64,000 nucleotides of DNA from positions 3,100,001-3,164,000 of the forward strand of contig NC_089436.1 of NCBI RefSeq assembly GCF_026210795.1, given 5' to 3'. Under the pieces are notes generated by a model, which was given only the letters and a program-made list of their open reading frames with translations, did not search any database and was not told the DNA's origin. The position numbers were made by a program, and so were the translations under genes. The DNA comes from Rhizophagus irregularis. Taxonomy: Eukaryota; Glomeromycota; Glomeromycetes; Glomerales; Glomeraceae. Below, piece by piece: positions 23,966 through 37,292 of the stretch; the stretch's first letter is position 1; each line of letters opens with the position of its first letter.

Positions 23966-25609
23966 TATATAATTTGAGATTCATATGAAAAACATTTAAT
24001 GAACAGTTTTTAGTTATTTTATTTATTTCTTATTTTGAACAATTAATATATATATTCATTTTTCATTTTGTAATTTATTTTAAATAGATTTTTCTTTTTA
24101 TTCTCTTATAAAAAAGCATTTAATAAAAGTAACAAGATTTCATTAATATCAATAAGTCCGAGTAATAGGTAGCTATAAAGTAACGAGTAAAAAAATCGCG
24201 TAAAAAATGATGACTAATATGACTAATATTAATCGTCACTCATGTGATTCTACTTTTAGCCGCAATTGATGATGTGCGTGCCTATCGATATTATCGTATA
24301 GTCGGCGTATTAAATTCAAATTTAAATATATTAGGAAATTTGCATATCGATGATATTAAAGTAGCTTTGTGACTAAAATAGTATTTGATACGTTAGATTG
24401 GCGTAATTTTAAATCACGAAAAAAATCACAAAATTTCTAAATTTCTAAATTTAATCTATATTTTTAAAATGAAATCTGTTATTGGTTTGTGATTTTTATT
24501 TGTAATTAATAAATCCTATAAAGCAACATTAATTTTATAACGTGTAAAAATTTAATTTGATATATGATCAACCAATAATAATCAAAAAAATTTACGTTCA
24601 TAACAAATTATCAAACCAACCGATCAGTATTTATGCGCAGTATAACATAAATTAAATATATATAATATAGACGCAAGTGGTATTTATAAATTATAAATAA
24701 ATAATTAACAATGTACTACATTTTCAAACTTAAATTTTAATACACCGTCTGTAGTAGTAAATCCTATTTTTTTTACGGGTAAATTTTTTTTTTTTTTTGA
24801 GGCTTAGAGGGCTGAATTTTTTTTGTAATTATCATCTATTTAGGAGTTGTGATATGTTATAATATTAGTCATAACTTATGACTTATGAGTCATGACTAAT
24901 CAATTTCATTCACGTACAAAGTATATCTCAAAAAAAATATATATAAATACCTTTACTTTCCCTTCGTTCTAGTGTGTGTGTTGTGTGTGCGGTGTGAGGT
25001 GTGTGTGAGTGTGGGTTGTGGTGTGAGGCATGTGTGTTGGGTGCGGGTTGTTGTGTGGGCGGGTGTGTGTGGTGTGAAGCGTGTGTGTTGGGTGTGGTAT
25101 ATGTTTTGCTTTCCCTCGCTCTTTTCCCTTCTCGTCCTCCTTTCCCTTTCCCTTTCTCATCTTTTCTTTTCCCTTTTTTTTCGAGGTCCTGATCAATGTT
25201 GCTGCACCTCAACGTTGGTGATCAGGTGACAACAAGTTTTTTAAAGACTTGGCTAAGTCAGCAACAATATAAACCGTCATAAATTAATTTGAATTTGTTA
25301 AATTGTTCTTATATTGTATAAATAACATCCAACAATCAGTAAACAAGAAAAAAGAATTCTTTAAGATATATGTTTGTATAAATTAGGCAAAAGTTTATGA
25401 TTTCCATAACATCAATGAAATTGATTTTTCATGACAATATCGTTTGCAAAAATATTTTAAAGAATATTTAGAAATTGATGGTTAAAAAAAAATATGATGA
25501 AAATTTAGTATAATACTTTACGACTAACAAATAATATATTTAGGGATGACTAATAATTCGTGTTTGGATCGAGCCAACGTATGGTGTTTAAAATCTTATA
25601 TTATCCATA
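23966..25609. other. Intergenic with a GT-rich tract
   Basis: AT-rich DNA without a recognisable gene. From 24970 to 25100 there is a (TGTG)n/GGTGTG-rich stretch, followed by a CT-rich stretch to 25175. These open spurious frames on both strands. Confidence 0.5.
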
Positions 25610-26816
25610 GGGTAATTTGGGAAAAAGCTCTATTATAAGGAAGCGGTGCGTAATAATTGAACTTTGTTACATCATTAACGCTTAAGTCTTTATTAACTTC
25701 TTGATCTTTTGAAGTCTTGACCAAACCCATTAAACTCATTGACTTTTTCTCTAATAAATTTTTATTATTTGCTTCTTCTCATTCTTTTCATGAAAATCCC
25801 ACTCAGCTAATTGCCCATCTGAAATTGTTAACGTTTTCTTTACTATCGACTTCTTTAACAACTTTATGATTCGGTTTCATTGTCCAAGCACCTAGCTCCA
25901 TAGCTTTTCCACCGAGTTTGCCATTTCTCTTCTCTTGAACATTTGTTATTACTACCAATTTATCATTGATCTGAAGAATTTACCAAAAGCGAAAATGTAT
26001 CCCTTTTCACATAAATCCCAAATTATCCGCTTTCGTCACAGTAGTGACAGTACCTTCAGTTTCTTTATATGCTTGCCATTATGTCTTTCTTTTATACCTG
26101 CTAATCCTAATTCGGCTGTAAACCATCTACAAAATAATTCCTCTTTTTTGTATTTTATCTCACAAGACCAAAATTTAGTAAATATGTCTCAGGCTCTCAG
26201 CCCTTAGTTTAATACGCAAACGTGTAAACCACTCTCGTAGCAGGATCTAATTTGCCGGGTTACACGTGATTTTGGATAATGATTTTTTGATACTTTCATG
26301 AGTATTTCGACCATTGTAACAATTTCAAATAAGCTCATATTATATACATCTCAATTGTCAGGATTTTATTAAAGCACAACATACGTATTTTATCGATTTT
26401 ATTTAAACATGTTTCTGAAAATTTAATACTACACTTCCAATACCTTTTATTCTTATTAAAATCTTTCCAAGTTCTCGGCATAGTTCTACGATTTTCAAGT
26501 GCTATAATATCAATGAGTTAAAATTAGAACGAACATTTTTTAACCATAAATGTCGTTTTGGCTTGTTACGTGATTTTTCTAATAATCCTTAATATTAACA
26601 TCAATAAAAAATTAAAAAATTACATTTTTATATCATAATGTTCGTGTATATCTATCTTATTTAGTATTTCCCGCAAATAGTCTTTATATTATTTCGCCAA
26701 CGTTAAACACTTTTCTAAAGCAACACCTTTCATATTCAGAAACTCTTCAAACATGACACCCTTTACAAACTTTTGTTTTGTTGGCTTGACATAACCAAAT
26801 AAGAAATAGTTCATTA
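25610..26816 (-). pseudogene. Heavily decayed gene, unidentified family
   Basis: Minus-strand translation shows a chain of coding-like blocks broken by stops and frameshifts. It begins with ATG 26816 (MNYFLFGYVKPTKQKF; GVMFEEFLNMKGVALEKCL), then YLREILNKIDIHEHYD, NRRTMPRTWKDFNKNKRYW and LFEIVTMVEILMKVSKNHY. It continues with VTRQIRSCYESG, WFTAELGLAGIKERHNGKH, KLGGKAMELGAWTMKPNHK and finally SLMGLVKTSKDQEVNKDL near 25700. At least five stops or frame changes are present. No domain was recognised. A shorter relic with the same segments lies at 14.0-14.3 kb. The density of long coding-like blocks in one orientation argues strongly for a former gene. Confidence 0.55.
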
Positions 26817-28062
26817 AAACGAAGTGAAAAAAAAGTTAATTTAAAATTGATCAAAACGAAAAAATTATGCTACGTATCATGGACGATCGACATGAGATTG
26901 TAATGCCAAATTTCACTAAGACTATAATTAGAATAGTGGTACAGTTTAATATTTATTTTTAGCATATTTTTTATTTTTAATGTTTATTTAATTTTAGTGG
27001 TCCGAAATAATACCAAACTATTAGTGATTATGGTGGATATTATGGTTGAGATGGAGATATCAGAAAAGTGGATTTAATGGATAGGATTGACATTTTCTTA
27101 TATATAGGCTAACTTTGGGCAACATTTTGAATTTTTACGCACTTTTATTATTAATAAATTTATTATTTAACCGAGAATAATTCACTGTGGTTGGCAACCT
27201 TACAGGTAATGCTGCGGGGTGGTCGTACAGTGTCTGTATTTTTATAAGATCGAATTTTCTAAAACATGATCATGAAATTTTTTCTAGCGGTAGATAAATT
27301 TTATAATATAGGGAACGCACTCAATTTTTGGAATTCAAAAAATTTTCAATACTTAAACCTTTTTGTTTTCTTTTTGCAAAATTTAATAAATTTTGATACT
27401 CTTCTATTACTATTACTACTTTTTTTATAGGCATTAAAAATTTTTTTATTTAAGCATTAAATGAATGGTTAGTTTTCAATTAAGAATAAAAAAATCTAAA
27501 TAATTCAGTGCAAAAGATAATCAAGTCAAATAAATTGTAAGCTTTTAATATTTTAATTTATCAATTTCTGAAACTAAAAACATAATAAAACAATTGAATA
27601 AATATGATACTGCACAATGCACATTTAAAAAAAATAACGAACTAGTAATTTATAATTTATTTTTTTATATTACGTCACTGCTACATTTATAAACAAAAAA
27701 AAAATATAAACAAGATAAAAATAGAATAAAATTTGTGATACATAATAAAAAAGATAAATAGATGGTAAAAAATTTTATCGCTCCGGGCCCATAACGGTTT
27801 CTGTTTTCTGGTTATATACTTTTAACATTAAAAATAGGAAATTGTTATCAAGAGTTATTTAAATTTTAATTAAATAACCCTTGATAAAAATAATTTCTTT
27901 TATAAAATATTGTATTTTTGTATAACCAACCACTATTTATGCCTGTCTTTTAGCTACTAGTATTGAGCATTTTTTAAAATAGTAATTGATATTTGATATT
28001 ACCTAATTAAAATTGCAGTAAACCGTTTACTAAAACTTTTCATCCTTAATGAGTCAGTCAAT
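26817..28062. other. Intergenic, AT-rich
   Basis: No gene or structured repeat was recognised downstream of the large Sel1-kinase gene. Confidence 0.5.
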
Positions 28063-31000
28063 TTAATTGTGCAAATCAACTAAATACAATAAATAAAAAC
28101 AATTTAATTCATTATCATATTATTAAAGTTGATGAAAATTAAAAATAATAAACTTACTGTGTAAATTAGAGGATTGAACATATTCCAAAGATTCACTACT
28201 AGTAGTTTGCATAGTTTGCAATTCTGAAGTTAAATCAATAATATCTTCAATTAATAATAATTTTATTTTATCAATGTATTATCAAGATATATAAAGTATT
28301 AATATAAATTATGTCAACAAATACCTTTGATTGATTTATTTGCGACATTAATAACAAATCCCATTCTTTCGAATTCATCCAATACTTCCTTAATAGTTGG
28401 CCTTTGTTCAGGTTCTCGGCTCCAACAATGTTTGTAGAGTTTTTCATATTCTTTAGGAGTATCAGGGATCACAACCTCATGAACACCAGTATTAATAGAA
28501 ACAGCAAGTGCAATATTATTATCACAAATTTTAAATGGAGGACATCCACTAGAAATTTCCCACATTATTACTCCAAAACTATAAATGTCTGAAGATTTAG
28601 TATATGGAAATTTTGGATCTAAAATGCGTTGTGGTTCCATATAAGCAATAACGCCAAAATTACCAATATGAGCAGTTGAAATTTGGTTATTTGAATTTTT
28701 TGAAATACCAAAATCTGTAATTTTAGCATTATTTTCATGAATAACTATACTCTTAGAATTCTATAATAAAATGGTTCGATAAAATTGTTATAGTTGATTA
28801 GTAACAAAAAATGTATATTGCTCTAAATGGCGTCACAGTTTACTATTATGAAATGAAATGATGATACTTACAAGATCTCTATGCAAAACATTTTCATTAT
28901 GCAAGTAATCTAATCCATCTGCAATTTGAAATGCCAATTTTTTCTTATCATTCCAAGTCAAATTCTTAAAATTATTTTTGAGATAATTTTGAAGATCTCC
29001 ACCATTGGCATACTGCATAATAAGAAGATACTCTTTTGTATTTTGGTCTAGAAAAAAGAAATCCACTTATTAATAATCAAAATATGTAAAAAATATATTA
29101 TAAAGAAAATTACCTAAACTAATGCCAAAGCAATGTATAAATCTGTCACTATAATTAAGATGAAAACGCATTTTTAATTCATGAACAAATGCATCTAGCA
29201 AATCATTTTCAATATCAATTGTATTAGTCAATTTTTTACAAATAACATAATTATTAATTTTGGACCAAACCGCCTTTGTTATTTGCCCAAATCCTCCTGT
29301 ATGAAGTAAAATTGCATTCTTTAATTCTACATAAGGAATAAATTTAACTCTTTCATATTTCAGTGCATTTTTAATCCACTCTGTTAAATTTAAGCACCCC
29401 AATTCAGCTCTTTTAAACCAATAAATAGATTTTTCTAAATTTTTTTCAACTCCTTTACCAATTTCATAAAAATATCCCAGTTTATATTGTGCATCATTAA
29501 TCTCTTCAGCTGCTTTTTGATACCAATAAAAGGCTTTAGTTTCATCTTCTCTAATTCCAATTCCATTAAAATAACAAGTACCTAGATTATATTTAGCTTT
29601 ACTATCTCCATTTTCTGCTGCTTTTTTATACCAATAAAATGATTTAATTTTATCATCCATTTCATAAAAATACAATGTGCCCAAATTATATTGTGCTTTT
29701 ATACTCCCACTTTCTGCTGCTTTATTATACCAATAAAATGCTTTATCTTTATCTTTTTCAACAATCATTCCATTTTCATAACATGTGCCTATAATAAATT
29801 GTATATTTTTATCTCCATTCTCTGCTGCTTTTTCATACCAATAAAAAGCTTTAATTTCATCTTTATTAATAATAATTCCATTAAAATAGCAATTTCCTAA
29901 AATAATTTGTGCTACTTGAATTCCATTTTCTGCTGCTTTTTGATACCAATAAAATGCTTTAGCTTCATCTTTTTCAATACAAATTCCATTAAAATAACAA
30001 TTTCCCAAATTAAGTTGAACATCCTTATCCCCATTTTCTGCTGCTTTTTGATACCAATAAAAAGCTTTAACTTCATCTTTTTCAATACCAATTCCATTCA
30101 AATAACATGTACCTAACGTAAATTGTATACCCTTATCACCATTTTCTGCTGCTTTTTCATACCAATAGAAAGCTTGAATTTCATCTTTTTCAATACCAAT
30201 TCCTTCTTCATAGCATAAACCTAAATTAATTTGTGCTTTACTAAGTCCTTGTCCTGCTGCTTTTTGATACCAATAGAAAGCCTTAGCTTCATCCTTTTTA
30301 ATACCAAATCCTATTTCATAACATGAACCTAAATTAAGCTGTGCTTCTTTAACATTATTTTCTGCTGCTTTTTGATACCAATAAAAGGCTTTAACTTCAT
30401 CTTTTTTAATACCAATTCCATTAAGATAATAATTTCCTAAATTGAGTTGTGCTTCTTTAACTCCATTTCTAGCTGCTTTTTTATACCAATAAAAAGCTTT
30501 AACTTCATTTTTTTCAATGCCAATTCCATTATAATAACAGTTTCCTAAATTAAGTTGTGCTTCTTTAATTCTATTTTTAGCTGCATTTTCATACAAGTAA
30601 TATGCTTTAACTTCGTCTTTATCAATACCAATTCCATTAAGATAACATGTACCTAAATTGCATTGTGCTTTAGGATTTCCATCTTCTGCAGCATATCTAT
30701 ACCAGCGAAAAGCTTTAACTTTATTTTCTTCAACACCAATTCCATTGTAATAGTAAACACCCAAATTAAATTGTGCTTTTTTATCAGCATTATATGCTGC
30801 TTTTTGATACCAATAAAAAGACTTAACATTATCTTTTTCAATACCAATTCCATTAAAATAACAACTTCCTAATCTAAACTGCACTTCCTTGACTCCATTT
30901 TCTGCTGCTTTTTGATACCAATAAAAAGCTTTAACTTCATCTTTTTCAATAACAATTCCTTTTTCATAGCATATACCTAAAATAAATTGTGTATCCTTAT

Positions 31001-34000
31001 CACCATTTTCTGCTGCTTTTTCATACCAATAGAAAGCTTGAATTTCATCTTTTTCAATACCAATTCCCTCTTCATAGCATAAACCTAAATTAATTTGTGC
31101 TTTACTAAATCCTTGTTCTGCTGCTTTATAATACCAATAAAAGGCTTTAGCCTCATCTTTATCATTATCAACTCCATCATAGTAACATTTACCTAAATTA
31201 AATTGTGCTTCTTTAACACCGTTTTCTGCTGCTTTTTGATACCAATAAAAAGCTTTAATTTCATTCTTTTCAATACCAACTCCATTAAAATAACATATAC
31301 CTAAATTATATTGTGCTCTTTTGTCACCATTCTTTGCTGCTTTTTTGTACCAATCAAATGCTTCATATTTACTAGAGTCATAATAATAGTAATTTCCTAA
31401 ATTATATTGTGCTTTTCTATCTCCATTTTCTGATGCCTTAAGATACCAATAAGAAGCTTTGGTTTTATTCTTTTCAATTCCAATTCCATATTCATAATAT
31501 ACACCTAAAATAAATTGTGCTACTGCTACTTCATTTTCTGCTGCTTTTTCATACCAATAAACTGCTTTAATTTCATTTTTTTCAATACCAATTCCTTTTT
31601 CATAACATAAACCTAAATTAATTTGTGCTTTACTAAATCCTTGTTCTGCTGCTTTTTGATACCAATAAAAAGCTTGAATTTCATCTTTTTTAGTACCAAA
31701 ACCTATTTCATAACATAAACCTAAATTAATTTGTGCTTCACTAAATTCTTGTTCCGCTGCTTGCTGATACCAGTATAGAGCTTCAAATTCATTCTTTTTA
31801 ATACCAATTCCATATTTATAACACACACCTAAAATAAATTGTGCTGCTATTTCTCTATTTTTTGCAGCTTTTTGATACCAATAAAAAGCTTTAATTTCAT
31901 CTTTCTCAATACCAATTCCGTCATGATAAAATATACCTAAACTAAGCTGTGCTACAGTTTCTCCATTTTCTGCTGCTTTTTGATACCAATAGAAAGCTTT
32001 AGTCTCATCTTTTCTAATACCAGTTCCATTTTCATAGCATATACCTAATGCAAATTGTGCTGCTGCTTCATCATTTTCTGCTGCTTTTTTATACCAATAA
32101 AAAGCTTCAACTTTATCTTTTTCAGTACCAATTCCATTTTCATAACATATACCTAAAACAAATTGTGCTACTATTTCCTCATTTTCTGCTGCTGTTTTAT
32201 ACCAATAAAATGCTCTAATTTCATCCTTATCAATACCAATCCCGTTAAAATAACAATTTCCCAAAAAAAGCTGAACATCCTTATCTCCATTTTCTGCTGC
32301 TTTTTGATACCAATAAAAAGCTTTAGCTTTATCATTTTCAATACCAATTCCATTTAAATAACATATACCTAAAATAAATTGTATATCCTTATCGCCATTT
32401 TCTGCTGCTTTTTCATACCAATAAAAAGCTTGAATTTCATCTTTTTCAATACCAATTCCTTCTTCATAGCATAAACCTAAATTAATTTGTGCTTTACTAA
32501 ATCCTTGTTCTGCTGCTTTTTGATACCAATAGAAAGCCTTAGCTTCATCCTTTTTAATACCAAATCCTATTTCATAACATGAACCTAAATTAAGCTGTGC
32601 TTCTTTAACATTATTTTCTGCTGCTTTTTGATACCAATAAAAGGCTTCAACTTCATCTTTTTTAATACCAATCCCATTAAGATAACAATTTCCTAAATTG
32701 AGTTGTGCTTCTTTAACTCCATCTCTAGCTGCTTTTTTATACCAATTGAATGCTTTAACTTCACTTTTTTCAATACCAATTCCATTATAATAACAATTTC
32801 CTAAGTTGAATTGTGCTATTTTAATTCCACCTTCTGCTGCTTTCTGGTACCAATAAAAAGCTTCAACCTCATTTTTTTCAATACCAATTCCATTATAATA
32901 ACAATTTCCTAAGTTAAATTGTGCTATTTTAATTCCACCTTTTGCTGCTTTCTGGTACCAATAAAAAGCTTTAACTTCATTTTTTTCAATACCAATACCA
33001 TCATAATAACAATTTCCTAAATTACTTTGTGCTTCTTTAATTCCATTTTTAGCTGCATTTTCATACAAGTAATATGCTTTAACTTCATCTTTATCAATAC
33101 CAATTCCATTAAGATAACATGTACCTAAATTGCATTGTGCTTTAGGATTTCCATTTTCTGCTGCAAATCTATACCAGCGAAAAGCTTTAACTTTATTTTC
33201 TTTAACACCAATTCCGTTGTAATAGTATACACCCAAATTAAATTGTGCTTTTCTATCAGCATTATATGCTGCTTTTTGATACCAATAAAAAGACTTAAAA
33301 TCATTCTTTTCAATACCAATTCCATTATAATAACAATTTCCCAAAATAAACTGAACATTCTTATCCCCATTTTCTGCTGCTTTTTGATACCAATAAAAAG
33401 CTTTAACTTCATTTTTTTCAATACCAATTCCATTATAATAACAATTTCCTAAGTTAAATTGTATATCCTTATCACCATTTTCTGCAGCTTTTTCATACCA
33501 ATAGAAAGCTTGAATTTCATCTTTTTCAATACCAATTCCTTCTTCATAGCATAAACCTAAATTAATTTGTGCTTTACTAAATCCTTGTTCTGCTGCTTTA
33601 TAATACCAATAAAAGGCTTTAGCCTCATCTTTATCATTATCAATTCCATCATAGTAACATTTACCTAAATTAAATTGTGCTTCTTTAACACCATTTTCTG
33701 CTGCTTTTTGATACCAATAAAAAGCTTTAATTTCATTCTTTTTAAACATACCAATTTCATTAAAATAACATATACCTAAATTATATTGTGCTCTTTTGTC
33801 ACCATTCTTTGCTGCTTTTTTGTACCAATCAAATGCTTTATATTTACTATAGTCATAATAATAGTAATTTCCTAAATTATATTGTGCTTTTCTATCTCCA
33901 TTTTCTGCTGCCTTAAGATACCAATAAGAAGCTTTGGTATTATTCTTTTCAATTCCAATTCCATATTCATAATATACACCTAAAATAAATTGTGCTACTG

Positions 34001-35813
34001 CTACTTCATTTTCTGCTGCTTTTTCATACCAATAAACTGCTTTAATTTCATTTTTTTCAATACCAATTCCTTTTTCATAACATAAACCTAAATTAATTTG
34101 TGCTTTACTAAATCCTTGTTCTGCTGCTTTTTGATACCAATAAAAAGCCTTAACTTCATTTTTTTTAGTACCGAAACCTATTTCATAGCATAAGCCTAAA
34201 TTAATTTGTGCTTCACTAAATCCTTGTTCTGCTGCTTGCTGATACCAGAATAGGGTTTCAAATTCATTCTTTTCAATACCAATTCCATATTTATAACACA
34301 TACCTAAAATAAATTGTGCTGCTATTTCTCTATTTTCTGCAGCTTTTTTATACCAATAAAAAGCTTTAATTTCATCTTTCTCAATACCAATTCCATTATG
34401 GTAAAATATACCTAAACTAAGCTGTGCCACAATTTCTCCATTTTCTGCTGCTTTTTGATACCAATAGAAAGCTTTAGTCTCATCTTTTTTAATGCCAGTT
34501 CCATTTTCATAGCATATACCTAATGTAAATTGTGCTGCTACTTCATCATTTTCTGCCGCCTCATTATACCAATAAAAAGCTTTAACTCCATCTTTTTTAG
34601 TACCAATTCCATTTTTATAACATATACCTAAAATAAATTGTGCTACTATTTCCCCATTTTCTGCTGCTGTTTTATACCAATAAAATGCTTTAACTTCATC
34701 TTTATCAATACCAATTCCATTAAAATAACAATTTCCCAAAATAAGCTGAACATCCTTATTCCCATTTTCTGCCGCTTTTTGATACCAATAAAAAGCTTTA
34801 ACTTCATCTTTCCTAATACCAATTCCTTTTTCATAGCATACACCTAAAGTAAATTGTATATCATTATTACCATTTTCTGCTGCTGCTTTTTCATACCAAT
34901 AGAAAGCTTGAATTTCATCTTTTTCAATACCAATTCCTTCTTCATAGCATAAACCTAAATTAATTTGTGCTTTACAAAATCCTTGTTCTGCTGCTTTTTG
35001 ATACCAATAGAAAGCCTTAGCTTCATCCTTTTCAACACCAAATCCAATTTCATAGCATGAACCTAAATTAAGCTGTGCTTCTTTATTTCCATATTCTGCT
35101 GCTTTTTGATACCAATAAAAAGCTTTGATTTTATTTTTTTCAATACCAATACCATTATGATAATAATTGCCTAATTTAAGTTGTGCTACTTCAATTCCAT
35201 TTTCTGCTGCTTTTTGATACCATTTGAAAGCAGTAACTTTATCCTTTTTAATACACAATCCTATTTCATAGTATGAACCTAAATTAAGCTGTGCTTCTTT
35301 AACTCCATTTTCTGCTGCTTTTATATACCAATGAAAAGCTTTAGCTTTATTTTTTTCAATTCCGATTCCATTAAAATAACAATTTCCTAAATTAAGTTGT
35401 GCTACCTCAATTCCATTTTCTGCTGCTTTTCGATACCAATAAAAAGCTTTAATTTCATTTTTTTCAATGCCAATTCCATTAAAATAACAATTTCCTAAGT
35501 TAAACTGTGCTTCTTTAACTCCATTTCCTGCTGCTTGTTGATACCAATAAAAAGCTTTAGCTTCATCTTTTTCGATACCAATTCCATTAAAATAACAATT
35601 CCCTAAATTAAATTGCGATTCTTTAATTCCATTTTCCGCCGCTTTTTCATACCAATAAAAAGCCTTAATTTCATCTTTCCCAATACTAATTCCTTTTTCA
35701 TAACATATTCCTAATATATATTGTGCTTCCTTATCTCCATTTTCTGCTTCTTTTTGATACTGATAAAAAGCATTGTCAGTATCAATTACATTCTCGCATT
35801 TCTGCTTGGACAT
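28063..35813 (-). CDS. Sel1-array protein with C-terminal kinase domain, 2471 aa
   Basis: Five exons join in phase: 35813-29114, 29047-28872, 28760-28325, 28244-28158 and 28079-28063. The first exon alone encodes about 2233 residues, with some 58 Sel1 repeats of 36 residues (consensus AQxNLGxCYxNGIGIEKDExKAFYWYQKAAENG) from about residue 15 to 2130. A kinase domain follows: Gly loop GGFGQI (about 2173-2178), VICKK lysines (about 2193-2194), Glu 2212, HRDL 2289-2292, DFG 2308-2310 and MEPQR in place of APE. The catalytic loop reads HRDLNSKS, so the Mg-binding Asn is Ser, a hint of reduced or lost catalysis. The usual family order, kinase before Sel1, is reversed. Splice sites are canonical (GTAATT, GTAAGT, GTATTT, GTAAGT). 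Function is likely a scaffolded signalling protein; substrates are unknown. Confidence 0.88.
30247..34981 (-). repeat. Kilobase-scale tandem duplication inside the Sel1 gene
   Basis: A landmark word (CCTTG(T)TCTGCTGCTTTTTG) followed by the same downstream sequence recurs at 34981, 32503 and 30247, i.e. units of 2478 and 2256 bp (826 and 752 codons; the difference is about two Sel1 repeats). A second landmark, AGTCATAATAATAGTAATTTCC, occurs at 33851 and 31376, 2475 bp apart. Units are nearly identical over long stretches, so 20-odd Sel1 repeats were duplicated together. All lengths are multiples of three. Confidence 0.85.
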
Positions 35814-37292
35814 TTTTATTGAGAAAAATTATGTTTGATTTTTTTCTGTGGACGTTTACTTTAAAGAACAATGATGTAGTACATCACACATGCAATAAAG
35901 CATGATTATGATGTCGTGATTTTCATCATCAGCATGTGATCGTCCTTAAAGTTTCCAGTTTACTATTTACACAATGTATTTCAGTTTATGAAGCCAATTT
36001 TTTTCAGCAAAAATTTTTAGTACTATATCATATCGGATTATCTCGATACAGTGAAAATTTCAACATATTAGAGCTCATGAAAATCATGTGAAGTCTCGCT
36101 ATATAAATTGAATTCCAGAAATTATATCAAAAATATCTACCTTATTTACTCTATTTGCTTTTTTTTTCTATTTATTGAAAATAATTATTTTATTAAATAT
36201 AGACGTAGACTGGCCGGAAGTAATTATTTTCAAGAAAACTTAGTTATTAGTATGATATAAAATAAATTTTATCACGTGATTTAATTTTATTGGTTTATCA
36301 TTAATAAATCAAATGTACCAAAATTTATTTTGAAATAGTTTTATTCCAGCTCTTTTTCGTTTCTGCCATTTCTGCTCTCCAAATGCGAATTGCCTCAACA
36401 CACGTAGAAAATGTGATGTCATTCAATTAAAAAATTTTTTGATTATTAACAAATTCAGCCTACATGCTAGTCCATTTGACTGTTGGCGATCAAGATCGTA
36501 AATCTTACATAAGATTTTTACGCAAAATTAATGTTTTGATCGTTAATTTAACAAATACGCTTATTAAACTTACGATCATCATGCTTATGGGCAGTAATTG
36601 AAAAATACTGTTTTATAACAGTTCATATTGTGGAGCTTTAATAAATATTTGAAATTATTGATTTATATATTACATATTTATTAGTAATAATAGTTAAAAT
36701 TTTCGTAGGTCAAAAATTTTTAACATGTTAATGGGTTTGTAGTCTGTGCGAAATTTAGTATTCATTTAAAAATAAACAATTTTTAAATTATGGTTTTAAC
36801 AAGTAGACATTAAACATAGCAGGGAGCTTTAAACATTACTGAATAATAAAATTTTATTATAATTGGACCCTATAAAAAATCATGTTTTAATAAGGTTTTA
36901 TGCAATTTTTTCGTATTTAATCTATATAGGGATAGGAAATGCACAATTCCATATCACAAAATGTATCATTTGCATGATTTGACCATAATTTACACTGATT
37001 TTATATTGATTTGATCACCAAACTTACATATTTTGAGCATAAAATTTACACTGGTCAATGAATTTACTGCTTAAATTACAATTATTAATATTAGTTGTAT
37101 TTATATGAATTTGATTTCAAATAATAATATTTTATTTATTTTATTAAATTATTAAATCAAATATAAAAATAAAACAATTCCCTAGTATTATGTGATTATA
37201 ATTAACCAATAATTAATTTTTATCATTTAAAATAACCACATAAGTTGTAATAAGTGTTCCAAAGTTAATACAGCTAAAAAAAAATAAAATAA
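35814..37292. other. Intergenic; one exon-like relic and a solo element end
   Basis: On the minus strand about 36430-36330 there is a coding-like block (FSTCVEAIRIWRAEMAETKK) with no identifiable family. At 36868 a sequence starting CCCTATAAAAAATC, followed by GGAAATGCACAATTCCATATCAC, resembles the inverted right end of the element ending at 39928, so it is probably a solo or ancestral terminus. TATCACGTGAT lies at 36271. The rest is featureless AT-rich DNA. Confidence 0.45.

Noticed and set aside
24928..25229. His/Thr/Pro-rich and Cys/Val-rich ORFs
   Set aside because: They come from the GT-rich and CT-rich low-complexity tract.
29691..34847. Open frames on the plus strand and alternative minus frames inside the Sel1-kinase exon
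   Set aside because: They repeat with the 108-base Sel1 period and mirror the sense codons; they are shadows of the real exon.
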